Assembly: GCF_021484805.1 (NCBI RefSeq)
Contig: NZ_CP090557.1
Span: 2,368,001 to 2,432,000, forward strand
Direction of reading: 5' to 3'
From: Tellurirhabdus bombi
GTDB taxonomy: Bacteria > Bacteroidota > Bacteroidia > Cytophagales > Spirosomataceae
Length of the DNA: 64,000 nucleotides
In this document: positions 55,708 to 63,908 of the stretch, in pieces
Layout: every line of letters begins with the position of its first letter
Position numbering within the stretch: position 1 is the stretch's first letter
The notes under the pieces: generated by a model
Database searches by the model: none
What the model was told of the DNA's origin: nothing
What the model saw: the letters and a program-made list of their open reading frames with translations, nothing else
Translations under genes and position numbers: made by a program

Positions 55708-56151
55708 ATGAAACGCACCCTATTACGCATATTGAGCTTTGTAATGGCCTGTATCGTGCTGATTACCAGTACGGGATTTGGCTTTATTGAGCACTCATGC
55801 CTAATGCGCGGTAAAAAAATGTACCTGGCGGTTCAGAAAGATAGCTGCAAAGGCTGTCCGTCTGAAAAAGGGCACTCGTTCCCGATTGACAAGCCTATCA
55901 TCAAGAAAACAGACTGCTGTCAGGAGCACCAGCACTTCAAGAACGTCAACTACACCTCATCTATTAGCCATTTGGTCGCCAAGTTTATCAAGGTGGTGAC
56001 AGACATGGTGATTGATGGGACAGTGCTGTTTGCGGAATGGCTAATGGGCATTTTGTTTCCTCTGGAAGAACCCGAGATAGTCCAAGTTGAAAGTCCCCCT
56101 CTTCCGCATGGCCGCGATTTGCTGGCTTTTGTTCAAAGTTTCCTGCTATAA
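55708..56151 (+). CDS. HYC_CC_PP family membrane protein
   Basis: About 147 aa from ATG 55708 (MKRTLLRILSFVMACIVLITSTGFGF), with one signal/TM helix. The family name describes its Cys/His pattern: IEHSCLMRGKK, DSCKGCPSEKGHSF, KTDCCQEHQHF, and the C-terminal PPLPHGRDLLAF. These residues could hold copper. A second amphipathic stretch (ISHLVAKFIKVVTDMVIDG) follows. Members lie in front of TonB receptors in Bacteroidota. A TTG nine bases upstream falls in the promoter and is not used as the start. Confidence 0.8.
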   Translation: MKRTLLRILSFVMACIVLITSTGFGFIEHSCLMRGKKMYLAVQKDSCKGCPSEKGHSFPIDKPIIKKTDCCQEHQHFKNVNYTSSISHLVAKFIKVVTDMVIDGTVLFAEWLMGILFPLEEPEIVQVESPPLPHGRDLLAFVQSFLL

Positions 56152-56229
56152 ATCGTAACGATTAAGTAACAGACGGCTGCCTTTCGGGCAGAAGCTTTCT
56201 GTAAGTTTATACTTTATTCGTTCGATATT

Positions 56230-58485
56230 ATGATTTTCTCCAAGCTATATAAAAGAGCGGTGAGAAAAGCGTTACTCGCTTTTTCGCTGTTTTTGGGATC
56301 GATTCCCGCTATATCACAAACACAAACTATTTCCGGCATCGTCTGGGAATCTGCAAACGGGAAAAAACAGCCCTTAGTTGGTGTCAACGTCTACTGGATG
56401 GGAACGACCAGCGGCGTAGTGACGGATGCCGAAGGACGGTACGATATTGACCGTGTGGACCAACGCGACACGCTAATTTTTAGTTACGTCGGTTATCAAT
56501 CGGATACGATAGCTGTTCGGGAGCAAACGCCGCTGGATGTTACGCTGTCCGGTGAGAAAACCTTGCAGGAAGTGGTTGTATCGGGTTCTTCAACGCAGAT
56601 TGACCGGCTTTCGCCCATCCAAACAGAGGTGCTTACGGCCCGTACGCTGGCAAAAGCTGCCTGCTGTAACCTGTCAGAAAGTTTTGAAACCAATGCGTCG
56701 GTGAGCGTCTCGTATGCCGATGCGGTGACGGGAGCCAGGCAGATTCAAATGCTCGGCCTAAGCGGAAACTACATCCAGACGAACGTAGAAAACATCCCAA
56801 CGATTCGTGGCCTATCAACAACCTTTGGTCTGAATTACATTCCCGGAACCTGGGTTTCTTCCATCGACATCGGCAAAGGCGTTGGTTCAGTCGTGAATGG
56901 CTACGAAGGCATGCTGGGCCAGATCAACGTAGAATTGCAAAAGCCCGACGCCCGGGAGCGGGTGTACGTCAACGCTTATGCCAACAGTTTTGGCCGGGTT
57001 GAGGCGAATCTAAACCTGTCCAAGCCATTGACCGAAAAATGGAGTGTTGGCTTTTTGGGGCACGGGAGCGCGCTCCAAAACCAGCTTGATCAAAACAACG
57101 ATGGCTTCATGGACTTGCCGCTCTATAATCAGTATAATGGTGTTGTGCGGGCTAAATACGCCAGCGAGCGGTTCATGACCCAGTTTGGCATTAAGGCGCT
57201 GACTGAAGACCGCGAAGGAGGCCAATTAAAGCGGGAAACGTCGTCTGCCGGACCGCGTTATACGTTCACTAATGCCACCAAGCGCATTGAGTTTTTCTCT
57301 AAAACGGCTACGCTTTACCCCGAAAAGCCCTACAAAGGCTTAGGCTTAGTGCTGAATGCGTTGTACCACGACCAGAACTCGCAGTTTGGCTTTATACCCT
57401 ACACGGGTCGCCAGCAATCGCTCTACGGGAACCTGATTTATCAGTCTATTATTGACAATACCAACCACAGTATTAAGACGGGGATTAGTTATTTGCTGGA
57501 TGATTACCACGAGCGCTATCGGGACACGACCCTGACGCGGACGGAATCGGTACCGGGGATTTTTGGGGAGTATACTTACAAATACTTGGAAAAATTGACC
57601 GCCGTAGTGGGGGCACGGCTCGATTTTCATAACTTGTTCGGGACGCAATTCAACCCTCGCGTGCACCTGAAGTACGATTTGAACACCAGCATGTCCCTAC
57701 GCGCTTCGGCGGGGCGGGGCTTTCGGACGCCGAATGCGTTGGCCGAAAATTATGGCTATCTGGTTAGTTCGCGGGCGGTGTTCTTCGCCGATCGGTTAAA
57801 GCCGGAAATTTCGTGGAACTACGGCCTGAGTCTGACGAATGATTTCTCCTTGTTCGGGCAGAAAGCAACGTTCATTGTCGATTACTACCGCACGGATTTT
57901 CAAAACCAGCTCATCGTAGACAACGACCACCCTCGCGAGCTGTATTTCTACAACCTGAACGGTGCGCGCTCTTACTCCAATAGCTTTCAGGCCGAGCTGA
58001 ACTACCATCCCATCAAGCGTATGGAAGTAAAACTGGCGTATCGGTTGTTTGATGTGAAGCAGTCGATGGGGATGCCTTTCGGGGAAAACGTGCTGCTGCC
58101 CCGCATGATGATTAGTCGCGACCGGTTGTTGTTCAATGCCGGCTACGCCCTGCCGTATGACAAATGGAAGTTCGATTTTACCGTGCAATGGAACGGCCCG
58201 CGCCGGATTCCTTACCTGCGCGAAGGCTATGAGCACGAGAGTTATCAGAACATGCCTACCGATCTGTCGCCGTCTTTTTACAACATCAATGCGCAGGTAA
58301 CCAAGACTTTTCGGACATGGGATGCTTATCTGGGTGGCGAAAACCTGGGCGGCTTCCGGCAAACAGCTCCGATTGTGGGCGCTGAAAATCCGTTTGGACG
58401 TGATTTCGACGCGGCTGGACGTGCCTGGGGACCCATTACGGGCCGGATGATTTACGTCGGATTTCGGTATAAACTGAAGCGATAA
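56230..58485 (+). CDS. TonB-dependent receptor, probably for copper
   Basis: 751 aa. Signal peptide (about 1-29, FLGSIPAISQ), carboxypeptidase-regulatory-like domain (ISGIVWESANGKKQPLVGVNVYWMGTTSGVVTDAEG), plug domain and barrel that ends YVGFRYKLKR. The plug has Cys145-Cys146 in AKAACCNLSESFETNASVSVSY, an unusual vicinal pair in an otherwise cysteine-poor protein class. It is shorter than SusC and has no SusD. Surrounded by metal-binding proteins, it probably takes up or binds copper or a copper complex. It stops 1 bp before the HMA-AraC gene. Confidence 0.9.
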   Translation: MIFSKLYKRAVRKALLAFSLFLGSIPAISQTQTISGIVWESANGKKQPLVGVNVYWMGTTSGVVTDAEGRYDIDRVDQRDTLIFSYVGYQSDTIAVREQTPLDVTLSGEKTLQEVVVSGSSTQIDRLSPIQTEVLTARTLAKAACCNLSESFETNASVSVSYADAVTGARQIQMLGLSGNYIQTNVENIPTIRGLSTTFGLNYIPGTWVSSIDIGKGVGSVVNGYEGMLGQINVELQKPDARERVYVNAYANSFGRVEANLNLSKPLTEKWSVGFLGHGSALQNQLDQNNDGFMDLPLYNQYNGVVRAKYASERFMTQFGIKALTEDREGGQLKRETSSAGPRYTFTNATKRIEFFSKTATLYPEKPYKGLGLVLNALYHDQNSQFGFIPYTGRQQSLYGNLIYQSIIDNTNHSIKTGISYLLDDYHERYRDTTLTRTESVPGIFGEYTYKYLEKLTAVVGARLDFHNLFGTQFNPRVHLKYDLNTSMSLRASAGRGFRTPNALAENYGYLVSSRAVFFADRLKPEISWNYGLSLTNDFSLFGQKATFIVDYYRTDFQNQLIVDNDHPRELYFYNLNGARSYSNSFQAELNYHPIKRMEVKLAYRLFDVKQSMGMPFGENVLLPRMMISRDRLLFNAGYALPYDKWKFDFTVQWNGPRRIPYLREGYEHESYQNMPTDLSPSFYNINAQVTKTFRTWDAYLGGENLGGFRQTAPIVGAENPFGRDFDAAGRAWGPITGRMIYVGFRYKLKR

Positions 58486-58486
58486 C

Positions 58487-59083
58487 ATGAAACTGCTAAT
58501 CAAACACATGGTTTGCGACCGCTGCAAGCGGGTCGTTCGCGAAGAGCTGACAAGGCTGGGTTTGGAGGTGGAGCAGATTGAGCTGGGAGAGGTTAAAATC
58601 GGGGAGTTGCCAGACACCGTATCGCCGGAGGATATTCGGCGGGTGTTGGAACAAAGCGGTTTCGAACTGCTCGACGACCGACGGATGATTTTGACCCAAC
58701 AAATTAAAACGATCATTATCAACGAGATTCACCACGATCGCCGTGAGCGGCCCGAGCACCAGAATTTGTCAGATTATCTGGCGCAAAAACTGGGTTATGA
58801 TTATTCCTATCTGAGTCATCTGTTTTCCAATGCGGAAGGCATCACGATCGAAAAGTTTGTCATCGCGCAAAAAATCGAGAAGGTAAAAGAATATTTGGCT
58901 TATGGGGAGTTAACGCTAAGTGAAATTGCCTGGCGATTGGGTTACAGCAGCTCACAGCACTTATCCAATCAGTTTCGCCAGGTAGCTGGAATGACGCCGG
59001 GCAAATTTCGGCGGTCTGACCAACCACAACGTACGGCTTTGGATGCCGTTACGGGATCGCCGGATAGCGAAACCGCAAAATGA
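58487..59083 (+). CDS. HMA-AraC fusion: metal-sensing transcriptional regulator
   Basis: 198 aa. The N-terminal 65 residues form a ferredoxin-like beta-alpha-beta pattern with CxxC at Cys10-Cys13 (MKLLIKHMVCDRCKRVV), like heavy-metal-associated domains. A linker helix (LTQQIKTIIINEIHHDR) leads to the AraC DNA-binding part (about 90-180): LSDYLAQKLGYDYSYLSHLFSNAEG, then LTLSEIAWRLGYSSSQHLSNQFRQVAGMTPGKFR. Metal binding at the CxxC may directly gate DNA binding. It is 1 bp after the TonB receptor gene. Candidate sites: the direct repeats before the HYC_CC_PP gene. Confidence 0.9.
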   Translation: MKLLIKHMVCDRCKRVVREELTRLGLEVEQIELGEVKIGELPDTVSPEDIRRVLEQSGFELLDDRRMILTQQIKTIIINEIHHDRRERPEHQNLSDYLAQKLGYDYSYLSHLFSNAEGITIEKFVIAQKIEKVKEYLAYGELTLSEIAWRLGYSSSQHLSNQFRQVAGMTPGKFRRSDQPQRTALDAVTGSPDSETAK

Positions 59084-59085
59084 TA

Positions 59086-59108
59086 TACAGGATCGTCTGA
59101 ATCCTGTA
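59086..59108 (+). other. Hairpin after the HMA-AraC gene
   Basis: TACAGGAT / ATCCTGTA, 8-bp perfect stem with a 7-nt loop, 3 bp after the stop. No T-tract follows, so it is a weak terminator at best. Confidence 0.45.
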
Positions 59109-59175
59109 CGGCAAGCCCCAAAGCGAGGCCGTAAATTTGCCCTACCGTAACGAAATTGTGCTGGAAGTCAACTAA
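59101..59175 (+). pseudogene. Possible C-terminal gene relic
   Basis: An open stretch of 24 codons without a start, reading ILYGKPQSEAVNLPYRNEIVLEVN and stop. It looks like the end of a beta-rich protein rather than random sequence, and its codon use resembles the neighbours. It overlaps the hairpin and a candidate -7 element (TAAATTTG, 59132-59139). It may be the trace of a deleted gene or chance. Confidence 0.25.
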
Positions 59176-59202
59176 TTATTCACTTATAAACCAATTCTCG
59201 TT

Positions 59203-59541
59203 ATGGAAACTATGCAAAAACACCACGATCACGTAACCATGTGCTTCGACTGCGCTGCCGCCTGTGAGCAATGTGTAACGGCCTGCTTGCAGGAAGAGCA
59301 CGTGCAAATGATGGCTCAATGCATCAAGCTTTGCCGCGATTGTGCCGACTTCTGTAAGATGTGCGCGAGCCTGACCGCCCGTGATTCTTCGTTCATGATG
59401 CAGTTTATGGTGCTGTGCGCGGATGTGTGCGATACCTGCGCCGCCGAGTGCGCCACGCACGAGGACGAACATTGCCAACGTTGCGCCGAAGCGTGTCGCC
59501 GTTGTGCTGATGACTGCCGCCGGTTGGCATCAAATGCTTGA
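59203..59541 (+). CDS. Cysteine-rich four-helix bundle copper-binding protein (DUF326/Csp-like)
   Basis: 112 aa with 19 cysteines, mostly in C-x2-C and C-x3-C patterns on helix faces: MCFDCAAACEQCVTAC, AQCIKLCRDCADFCKMC, MVLCADVCDTCAAEC, HCQRCAEACRRCADDC. No signal peptide, so it is cytosolic like Csp3. Copper storage proteins bind many Cu(I) ions on cysteines that point into the bundle. A separate small unit after the regulator gene. Confidence 0.92.
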   Translation: METMQKHHDHVTMCFDCAAACEQCVTACLQEEHVQMMAQCIKLCRDCADFCKMCASLTARDSSFMMQFMVLCADVCDTCAAECATHEDEHCQRCAEACRRCADDCRRLASNA

Positions 59542-59576
59542 AAGAGAGTTAGATAAATAACACACCAATACCTGAA

Positions 59577-61007
59577 ATGAAGGAATACTTAATAGCAGGA
59601 ATGTTGATGCTGGGTGGCTCTGTAGCTGCTCAGCACCAGCATCACCAAACCACCGCGCCGCCGCCTGACACGAGTCGCCACCAGAAAATGGACCATTCCA
59701 GGCCCAAGGGAATGGATCAGGGTACGAAAGACCACGCCGGGATGAATCATGAACACATGGATCATGGCATGATGTCGCACCTGTATTCGCGGAATCTGCC
59801 CATGAATCGGAACGGATCGGGAACGGCCTGGCTACCCGATCAGACACCGATGTACATGAACATGTGGCATCAGAAAACAAAAAGTAACCATCCGTGGATG
59901 TACATGCTGCATTACAGCGTCATTGTACGGCATACCAATCAGAATTTTAATAATGAGGGTAAGCGGGGCCGCGCCAGCGAATTCGACGCGCCCAACTGGG
60001 CAATGGGTATGGCGCAGCGAACGGTTGGCCAACGCGGTTTGCTGTCTTTTAAGTTGATGGTATCGCTTGACCCGTTAACCGTTTCGAACGGCGGTTATCC
60101 GTTGCTGTTTCAGTCGGGGGAGACCTACCAGGGGCGGCGGCTGGTTGATCGCCAGCACCAGCACGATTTATTTTCGGAAGTGTCAGTCGGGTATGCCCAT
60201 GCGTTTAGCGCCGACGCCGATGCTTTCGTTTATGTTGGATTACCGGGCGAGCCTGCCCTTGGTCCACCGGCCTTTATGCACCGGATTTCATCGTTTAACA
60301 ACCCGGATTCACCGCTGGGGCATCACTGGATGGACGCTACGCACATTACGTTTGGCGTGGCTACGGCGGGATTTCGCTATAAAATCGCCAAGGTTGAGGT
60401 GTCTAGCTTCACTGGGCGGGAGCCTAACGAAAATCGGTTTGGTTTTGATAAACCACGGTTTGACAGTTATTCTTACCGCCTTTCAGTTAATCCGGCACCC
60501 TCGCTGGCGTTGCAGTTTTCGCAGGGATGGCTAAAAAGCCCCGAAGCCATTGAGCCAGGGGAAAACGTAACCCGAACTACGGCTTCAGTGCTGCATAGCA
60601 AAACACTCGGCGGCGATCCCAACCGCTATGTGTCGTCGGCCTTGGTTTGGGGATTGAACCGGCACGGTGGGGAAAACGAAAATGCATATCTGGCCGAAAC
60701 CAGCCTTCAATTAAACCGGGTTGCGCTGTATGGTCGTTACGAAAATATCCGTAAATCATCTGCTGAATTGGACTTAGGCGATCAGTTGGGAAGTCACCAG
60801 CATTTCACCATCAATAATCTGACGCTGGGAATGAACTACCGTCTGGTGCGATTTGCTTCTACCGATCTGGTGGCCGGGGCGCAGTTAACCGCCAGTAAGC
60901 CAGATCAATCATTGGAAACGATTTACGGAAAAATGCCGTTATCAGGTCAGGTTTATCTTCGGGTGACGCCCGCCCTGATGCCGATGATGCAGGGCCGAAT
61001 GCGTTGA
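59577..61007 (+). CDS. His/Met-rich outer-membrane beta-barrel protein
   Basis: 476 aa with a short signal peptide (MKEYLIAGMLMLGGSVAA). The mature N-terminal part (about 19-70) is dense in His and Met (QHQHHQTT, MDHGMMSHL, MNHEHMDHGM), a likely copper-binding tail. The rest alternates as a beta-barrel (FSLEVSVGYAHAF-like strands; HITFGVATAGFRYKIAKVEVSSFTG; YSYRLSVNPAPSLALQFSQGWL), with a histidine-rich loop (RQHQHDLF). Similar barrels sit in metal-resistance clusters of Bacteroidota, function unknown; copper export or sequestration is inferred from context. Confidence 0.8.
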   Translation: MKEYLIAGMLMLGGSVAAQHQHHQTTAPPPDTSRHQKMDHSRPKGMDQGTKDHAGMNHEHMDHGMMSHLYSRNLPMNRNGSGTAWLPDQTPMYMNMWHQKTKSNHPWMYMLHYSVIVRHTNQNFNNEGKRGRASEFDAPNWAMGMAQRTVGQRGLLSFKLMVSLDPLTVSNGGYPLLFQSGETYQGRRLVDRQHQHDLFSEVSVGYAHAFSADADAFVYVGLPGEPALGPPAFMHRISSFNNPDSPLGHHWMDATHITFGVATAGFRYKIAKVEVSSFTGREPNENRFGFDKPRFDSYSYRLSVNPAPSLALQFSQGWLKSPEAIEPGENVTRTTASVLHSKTLGGDPNRYVSSALVWGLNRHGGENENAYLAETSLQLNRVALYGRYENIRKSSAELDLGDQLGSHQHFTINNLTLGMNYRLVRFASTDLVAGAQLTASKPDQSLETIYGKMPLSGQVYLRVTPALMPMMQGRMR

Positions 61008-61044
61008 AATAGTAACTGTTTAACCATATAAATCTACTTAATCG

Positions 61045-61410
61045 ATGAAAATGCGTTTGCTAAGTTTAGCCCTCTCGTTGCTGATGGTCGTAAATGTTTT
61101 CGCGCTGGCTGTCAATGACGATGATAAAGAAGTTAAGTTGAAAACTTCGGCCAAATGTGAGATGTGTAAAGAGCGGATTGAACACGATCTGGCCTTTACC
61201 AAAGGAATTAAAGGAGCCGTGCTGAATCTGGACGATAAAGTGGTGACGGTCAAATATAATCCGAAAAAAACCAATGTCGAAAAGATCAAAGCGTCGGTAG
61301 CTAAAATAGGCTACGATGCGGATGAGGTCGTAGCGGATCAGAAAGCGCACGACAAGCTGCCAAAATGCTGCCAGAAATCGACTCCGGAGCATAGCGACGC
61401 GAAGCACTAA
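61045..61410 (+). CDS. Exported heavy-metal-associated (HMA) domain protein
   Basis: 121 aa. Signal peptide (about 1-22), then a single HMA fold: KLKTSAKCEMCKERIEHDLAFTKGIKGAVLNLDDKVVTVKYNPKKTNVEKIKASVAKIGYDADEV, with CxxC at Cys38-Cys41. A C-terminal tail adds a Cys-Cys pair and His residues (LPKCCQKSTPEH). It could act as a periplasmic copper chaperone. Last gene of the island, followed by a terminator. The domain is different enough from that of the AraC fusion not to be a recent copy. Confidence 0.9.
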   Translation: MKMRLLSLALSLLMVVNVFALAVNDDDKEVKLKTSAKCEMCKERIEHDLAFTKGIKGAVLNLDDKVVTVKYNPKKTNVEKIKASVAKIGYDADEVVADQKAHDKLPKCCQKSTPEHSDAKH

Positions 61411-61428
61411 AAGAGTCACAACCATATG

Positions 61429-61469
61429 AAAGCCTTGCTGCCCATACTCTCGGTGGCAAGGCTTTTTTT
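61429..61469 (+). terminator. Intrinsic terminator after the copper island
   Basis: AAAGCCTTGC / GCAAGGCTTT stem with a 17-nt loop and a T-run. Confidence 0.85.
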
Positions 61470-61499
61470 GTCTAGTTTTGTTTTATAAATAGGCCAAAG

Positions 61500-62789
61500 A
61501 TGAACTACGAAAATTCACTCCATTTTGCGCGACAACTGGATAAAAATGATCCACTCCGGCGATTCCGCGATCAATTTCACATTCCTGAACGGGACGGCCA
61601 ACCGCTTATCTACTTCTGTGGTAATTCGCTGGGGCTGCAACCTAAAGCTGTTCAGGGCGTTTTGGCGCAGGAGTTGGCTGTCTGGCAACAGCACGGGGTA
61701 GAAGGCTGGTTCGATCGCATGGACACCTCGGAAGGAGATCAATCGTGGTACACGATGCACAAGCGTTGCAAGGAACCGTTGGCGCAGATTGTGGGGGCGG
61801 AGCCTTCAGAAGTTTGTCCCATGAACAACCTGACAATCAATATGCATTTGATGCTGACGTCTTTTTACCAGCCGACGGCACAGCGCACCAAAATTCTGAC
61901 CATTGGCGGCGATTTCCCGTCGGATCAGTACGCGCTGGAAACGCACATAAAGGCCAGGGGCTATAATCCGGATGAAGTGCTGATTGAGGTTTTTCCGCGC
62001 TCCGGTAATTATACGTGGCATTTGGATGACATTCTGGCCGCCATTGAGGAGCACCGCGATTCGTTGGCGCTGGTGATGATGAGCGGGTTGCATTACTACA
62101 CGGGGCAGGTTTTTGATATGGCAACCATTACCCGGAAAGCCCACGAAGCGGGTGCGCTCTGCGGCTTTGATTTGGCTCATGCCATCGGTAATATTCCGCT
62201 GCACTTACACGACTGGGACGTTGATTTCGCGTTTTGGTGTTCGTATAAATACTTGAATTCGGGGCCAGGTGGCGTTTCGGGTGTTTTTGTGCACGAAAAG
62301 CACCACGATGCTAATCTGATCCGTCTGGCGGGTTGGTGGGGCTACGAAGAGGCCCGGCGATTTGAGATGAAAAAAGGATTTGTGCCTATGTCCGGTGCCG
62401 ACGGCTGGCAGGTTAGCACGCCAACCATTTTGGCGATGGCAGTGCATCTGGCCGCCATCCAGCAAACGGCGGCAGCCAGCATGGAAGCCTTGCGGCGAAA
62501 GAGTGAGCTATTGACCGGCTATTTGGAAGCCGTTCTGAAAGAGTCGGGCTATCCACTGGAGATCATGACCCCGGAAAATCCGGCAGAGCGGGGGAGTCAG
62601 TTGTCGCTGCTGGTTCGGAAAGACGGCAAAGCCTTATTCAACCGCTTGGTCGAGGAGGGAATCATTGGCGATTGGCGCGAGCCAGACTGCATCCGGCTCG
62701 CTCCGGCACCTTTATACAACACATTTGAAGAGGTTTGGCGGGTTGGGCAGGTATTTGCCGAGGCTAATTCTCAACCGGCTTCAAACTGA
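61500..62789 (+). CDS. kynU: Kynureninase
   Basis: 429 aa, PLP enzyme: kynurenine (or 3-hydroxykynurenine) to (hydroxy)anthranilate + alanine. Typical stretches: YFCGNSLGLQPK, HKRCKEPLAQIVGAEPSEVCPMNNLTINMH, CGFDLAHAIGNIPLHLHDWDVDFAFWCSYKYLNSGPGG with the PLP Lys in SYKY, and WWGYEEARRFEMKKGF. No tryptophan dioxygenase, formamidase or 3-hydroxyanthranilate dioxygenase is beside it. Its last 26 bp overlap the convergent alpha-E gene. Confidence 0.97.
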   Translation: MNYENSLHFARQLDKNDPLRRFRDQFHIPERDGQPLIYFCGNSLGLQPKAVQGVLAQELAVWQQHGVEGWFDRMDTSEGDQSWYTMHKRCKEPLAQIVGAEPSEVCPMNNLTINMHLMLTSFYQPTAQRTKILTIGGDFPSDQYALETHIKARGYNPDEVLIEVFPRSGNYTWHLDDILAAIEEHRDSLALVMMSGLHYYTGQVFDMATITRKAHEAGALCGFDLAHAIGNIPLHLHDWDVDFAFWCSYKYLNSGPGGVSGVFVHEKHHDANLIRLAGWWGYEEARRFEMKKGFVPMSGADGWQVSTPTILAMAVHLAAIQQTAAASMEALRRKSELLTGYLEAVLKESGYPLEIMTPENPAERGSQLSLLVRKDGKALFNRLVEEGIIGDWREPDCIRLAPAPLYNTFEEVWRVGQVFAEANSQPASN

Positions 62790-63720
62790 AATACGTCTCG
62801 TAAATAGCAGTATCGATTTCATTACAGCGCGTCTGGAAATGATCCAGGTACTGGTGCAAACCCATCCGAAAAATATCGGCTGTATCCGTAAATTCGACCT
62901 CAGAACGTAGTTTACTCAATTTCTTTTCGGCTTCGTTGGTGTATCCATTGGTGAGGGCAACGCCCGAAATTTCGTAAAGGGAAAGTTCTGCCTGGCGAAT
63001 GGAATGGGCCACCGAGCGAGGAAAGCGCTTATCGAGAATGAAAAATTCCACGATAGTCGTTGGGTTGAGCATGCGATACTGTTGTCGGTACATGTTGTAG
63101 GCGCTACCAGACCGAAGCACCGCCGACCAGATCATCAGGTCAACTGTTGAGCCCACGGCTTCGACAGAAGGCAGAAGCGTGAAGTATTTCACGTCCAGAA
63201 AGCGTGTTGTTTTGTCGGCCCGTTCCAGAAACCGCCCGACCCGCCCGAAATGCCAGGCTTCGTTGCGCGTGATGGTACAGTCGACAATTCCGTAGTAAAG
63301 CTGACAGCCCATTCGCACTTCGGTTAAAAAATCCTGAAGTCGATTCAGGTCAATTTTATTGGAGGCGCGGCGGACGTTGAGGTAGAGTTCGTTCAACTGT
63401 TCCCACATCTCCTTCGAAATCGTTTCCCGAACCGTCCGGGCGTTTTCCCGGGCATAATTGAGGCTGCTAACGATTGAGTTGGGATTTCGCTTATCAAACG
63501 TCATGAAGTTGAGAACGTTTTCGCGCGTTGGTTTGTCGAAGTACTTATAAAACAGGAAATTGTCGGCCGTAGCAATCAGCAGTGGCTCCCATTGTTCATC
63601 TACGTTAGGAGGAAGATCTAAAGCCAGATTAAAATTTACACTCATGAAACGAGCATAATTTTCGGCCCGTTCAAGGTAGCGATTCACCCAGTAAATGGAA
63701 TTAGCAACGCGGCTAAGCAT
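62764..63720 (-). CDS. Alpha-E domain protein (DUF403)
   Basis: 318 aa, all helical and soluble. Family signatures: MLSRVANSIYWVNRYLERAENYARFMSVNFNLALD at the N-terminus and HFGRVGRFLERADKTTRFLDVKYFTLLP. These proteins normally lie in an operon with a circularly permuted ATP-grasp protein and a transglutaminase-like peptidase. Here the upstream neighbour is divergent, so the gene stands alone in this window. Role thought to be in peptide or peptidoglycan-related ligation, not established. Its stop codon lies within kynU. Confidence 0.93.
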   Translation of the reverse strand: MLSRVANSIYWVNRYLERAENYARFMSVNFNLALDLPPNVDEQWEPLLIATADNFLFYKYFDKPTRENVLNFMTFDKRNPNSIVSSLNYARENARTVRETISKEMWEQLNELYLNVRRASNKIDLNRLQDFLTEVRMGCQLYYGIVDCTITRNEAWHFGRVGRFLERADKTTRFLDVKYFTLLPSVEAVGSTVDLMIWSAVLRSGSAYNMYRQQYRMLNPTTIVEFFILDKRFPRSVAHSIRQAELSLYEISGVALTNGYTNEAEKKLSKLRSEVEFTDTADIFRMGLHQYLDHFQTRCNEIDTAIYETYFSLKPVEN

Positions 63721-63908
63721 AAGTAAAGTAAAATTAAATGTGGCCGTACGGTAAAAATGTAATTATTGTTTCGGTAAATATAACTATAATCCAAATAATA
63801 CACGGTTGCCGGAAATTTACAAGGAAGTACTCAATTACACAAATGAGTAGTTTTGTTAATAAACTCTTTTTGTTACTTAATAAATAGAACCTAATCTGAA
63901 ATTGTGAG

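Noticed and set aside
29054-62789. Flavin monooxygenase at 29 kb as kynurenine 3-monooxygenase partner of kynU
   Set aside because: It is some 31 kb away, is shorter than KMO, lacks the C-terminal membrane segment, and is linked to a CRP regulator instead.
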